Shown here piece after piece: positions 63,045 through 64,000 of a DNA stretch of 64,000 bases. The notes below the pieces were generated by a model that ran no database searches, was not told where the DNA came from, and saw nothing but the letters and a program-made list of their open reading frames with translations. The translations under genes and the position numbers were made by a program. The DNA lies in NCBI GenBank assembly GCA_903934295.1, contig CAIZNI010000013.1, forward strand, positions 188,285 to 252,284. Direction: 5' to 3'. This DNA comes from an uncultured beta proteobacterium. Lineage in GTDB: Bacteria > Pseudomonadota > Gammaproteobacteria > Burkholderiales > Burkholderiaceae_E. The stretch's first letter is position 1. Every line of letters starts with the position of its first letter.

Positions 63045-63216
63045 GTGGCGACCTGCGGTGTCTTGGAAAGCTTGTCTCCGTGGTCATTCACCCCGACCCA
63101 ATCGGCCACCCGACTAACCCATCGGATCGAGGGCCCGCCGCCCGGTTTCCGGTCTAAACTGCGCTGCCCCGTCACCGGCTCGACACGCGCGCCGGGCGAT
63201 CTTTCCGAGACCCACC

Positions 63217-63711
63217 TTGCCCTTATCCGACAGCCCTGGCGACGAACCTGTTCCGATTCACGAGCCGCGCCTGTGGCGCGACGACGGCTGGACGGCGCTG
63301 GTCATCAAGAACGAGGACGACGACGGCTGGGCGGTGGCCATGACGCGTGACGGCGAGTCCGAACCCGCACTGGTGGGGCCGTGGACGATGGGCCGCGACA
63401 AGCGCAACCCGAAGCCGCTCGATGGCAGCGCCTTCATCACCCTGGTGAAGACCGCCTCCGAGTTCGTGCGCCGGCGCGAGCAGCAACTGCACGCGACCCT
63501 GCATCAGTCCGTGGCGATCACCGCCGATTCAGGGCGCCTGACGGTGTCGCTCGACATCATTCCGGACGACGATGAACCCTATGCCTGGCTGAGCGCCTGC
63601 GATGCCTTCGGCGAGGAACTGGCGCGGATCCGGGTGGCGCCCTCCTACAAGCTCAATCGGGCGAGCGCTGCCGACTGGGTCCAGGGCGGCTTTCGCAAGC
63701 CCGGCGGCTGA
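63217..63711 (+). CDS. Hypothetical protein
   Basis: A 164-residue soluble acidic protein with TTG start: RLWRDDGWTALVIKNEDDDGWAV near the N-terminus, VGPWTMGRDKRNPKPLDGSAF in the middle and the C-terminal block SADWVQGGFRKPGG-like end. I recognise no family. A TAAACT element lies 57 bases upstream. It ends 13 bases before the stop of the convergent pseudouridine synthase gene. Confidence 0.7.
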   Translation: MPLSDSPGDEPVPIHEPRLWRDDGWTALVIKNEDDDGWAVAMTRDGESEPALVGPWTMGRDKRNPKPLDGSAFITLVKTASEFVRRREQQLHATLHQSVAITADSGRLTVSLDIIPDDDEPYAWLSACDAFGEELARIRVAPSYKLNRASAADWVQGGFRKPGG

Positions 63712-63724
63712 CCGGTCGGATCGG

Positions 63725-64000
63725 TCAGAACTTCTCGCCACGCCCCAGGTAACGCCACTGGCCCACCGGCAGGCCCCCCAGCGGCACACCGCCGCTGCGC
63801 ACCCGCCGCAGCCCGGTCACGTGGAGTCCGACCAGCTTGCACATGCGCCGGATCTGACGTTTGCGGCCCTCGCGCAGCACGAAGCGCAACTGATCGTCGT
63901 TCAGCCAGGTCACCTGCGCGGGCTTGAGCTGCACGCCGTCGAGTTCCAGGCCGTGCTGCAGCCGTTTCAGGCCGGCCTCGGACAGGTGGCCTTCGACGCG
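63725..64000 (-). CDS. RsuA/RluB-family pseudouridine synthase, partial at right edge
   Basis: The 3' end of a gene that continues past the window. The visible reading frame ends with [29 protein letters not shown], the C-terminal signature of small-subunit or large-subunit rRNA pseudouridine synthases of the RsuA/RluB/RluE/RluF group. The KRQIRRMC motif is conserved across the family. It isomerises uridine in rRNA; which site cannot be told from this fragment. Confidence 0.9.
   Translation of the reverse strand, partial: RVEGHLSEAGLKRLQHGLELDGVQLKPAQVTWLNDDQLRFVLREGRKRQIRRMCKLVGLHVTGLRRVRSGGVPLGGLPVGQWRYLGRGEKF

Overview
The window is GC-rich chromosomal DNA from a betaproteobacterium, most likely of the order Burkholderiales. 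The evidence is high-GC coding bias, two Bug/TctC-type periplasmic receptors, a TRAP transporter, many acyl-CoA enzymes, and several betaproteobacterial gene neighbourhoods (tmk-holB-pilZ-tatD; msrB-yciB-bolA-ppiC). I cannot fix the genus. There is no rRNA, tRNA, phage, insertion sequence or CRISPR array that I can recognise. It reads as core genome plus catabolic clusters.

Layout. 1-4.3 kb: the 3' part of a degenerate MnmC-like tRNA-modification gene on the minus strand, divergent from a KfrA-type DNA-binding protein; then pirin, a heptamer repeat array and a DMT permease. 4.5-9.9 kb: an enoyl-CoA hydratase-like protein, a small cupin, then a tight unit of membrane-anchored trypsin-like protease, MoxR ATPase, DUF58 protein and VWA membrane protein. 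10-16.7 kb: an ABC amino-acid-type binding protein, DUF2237, an old-yellow-enzyme reductase, a CinA/PncC-like amidohydrolase, a Bug receptor, AcuI-like reductase and an enoyl-CoA hydratase. 17-27.4 kb: a plus-strand catabolic run of TRAP transporter (P, Q, M), a fused double acyl-CoA dehydrogenase and an acetamidase/formamidase-like protein. A divergent cytochrome c and winged-helix protein, an acyl-CoA synthetase and a CX5R phosphatase follow.

27.7-32.5 kb (minus): mltG-tmk-holB-pilZ-tatD-ankyrin, a housekeeping operon of cell-wall, replication and motility-related genes. 32.6-39.6 kb: ygfZ and an NRDE protein, then minus-strand GNAT-hydrolase fusion, esterase, class II aldolase-like protein, fatty acid desaturase and an NADP-dependent reductase. 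39.7-45.4 kb (minus): a fatty-acid beta-oxidation cluster of thioesterase, thiolase, bifunctional FadB/FadJ-type enzyme and acyl-CoA ligase. 45.5-49.4 kb (plus): selO-msrB and yciB-bolA-peptidylprolyl isomerase. 49.4-57.9 kb (minus): TadA fused to an acetyltransferase, an adenylation-carrier-thioesterase NRPS-like enzyme with a small partner, acyl-CoA dehydrogenase, hybrid histidine kinase and a cupin. 58-64 kb: amidohydrolase, DEDDh exonuclease, a conserved hypothetical, a LuxR-type C-terminal fragment, a Bug receptor, a decayed parDE toxin-antitoxin chimera, a hypothetical and the end of an RsuA-type pseudouridine synthase.

The most unusual items are three gene fusions (TadA-GNAT, GNAT-hydrolase, double acyl-CoA dehydrogenase), the MnmC-like protein whose methyltransferase SAM loop is broken, the stand-alone A-PCP-TE enzyme, tandem hairpin terminators after the thioesterase gene, gene-flanking 7-8 bp tandem repeats, and three genes whose -10-like hexamer lies exactly six bases before the ATG. 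I do not see one convincing new multi-gene system. The protease/MoxR/DUF58/VWA unit and the NRPS-like pair are the best candidates for unexplored function.
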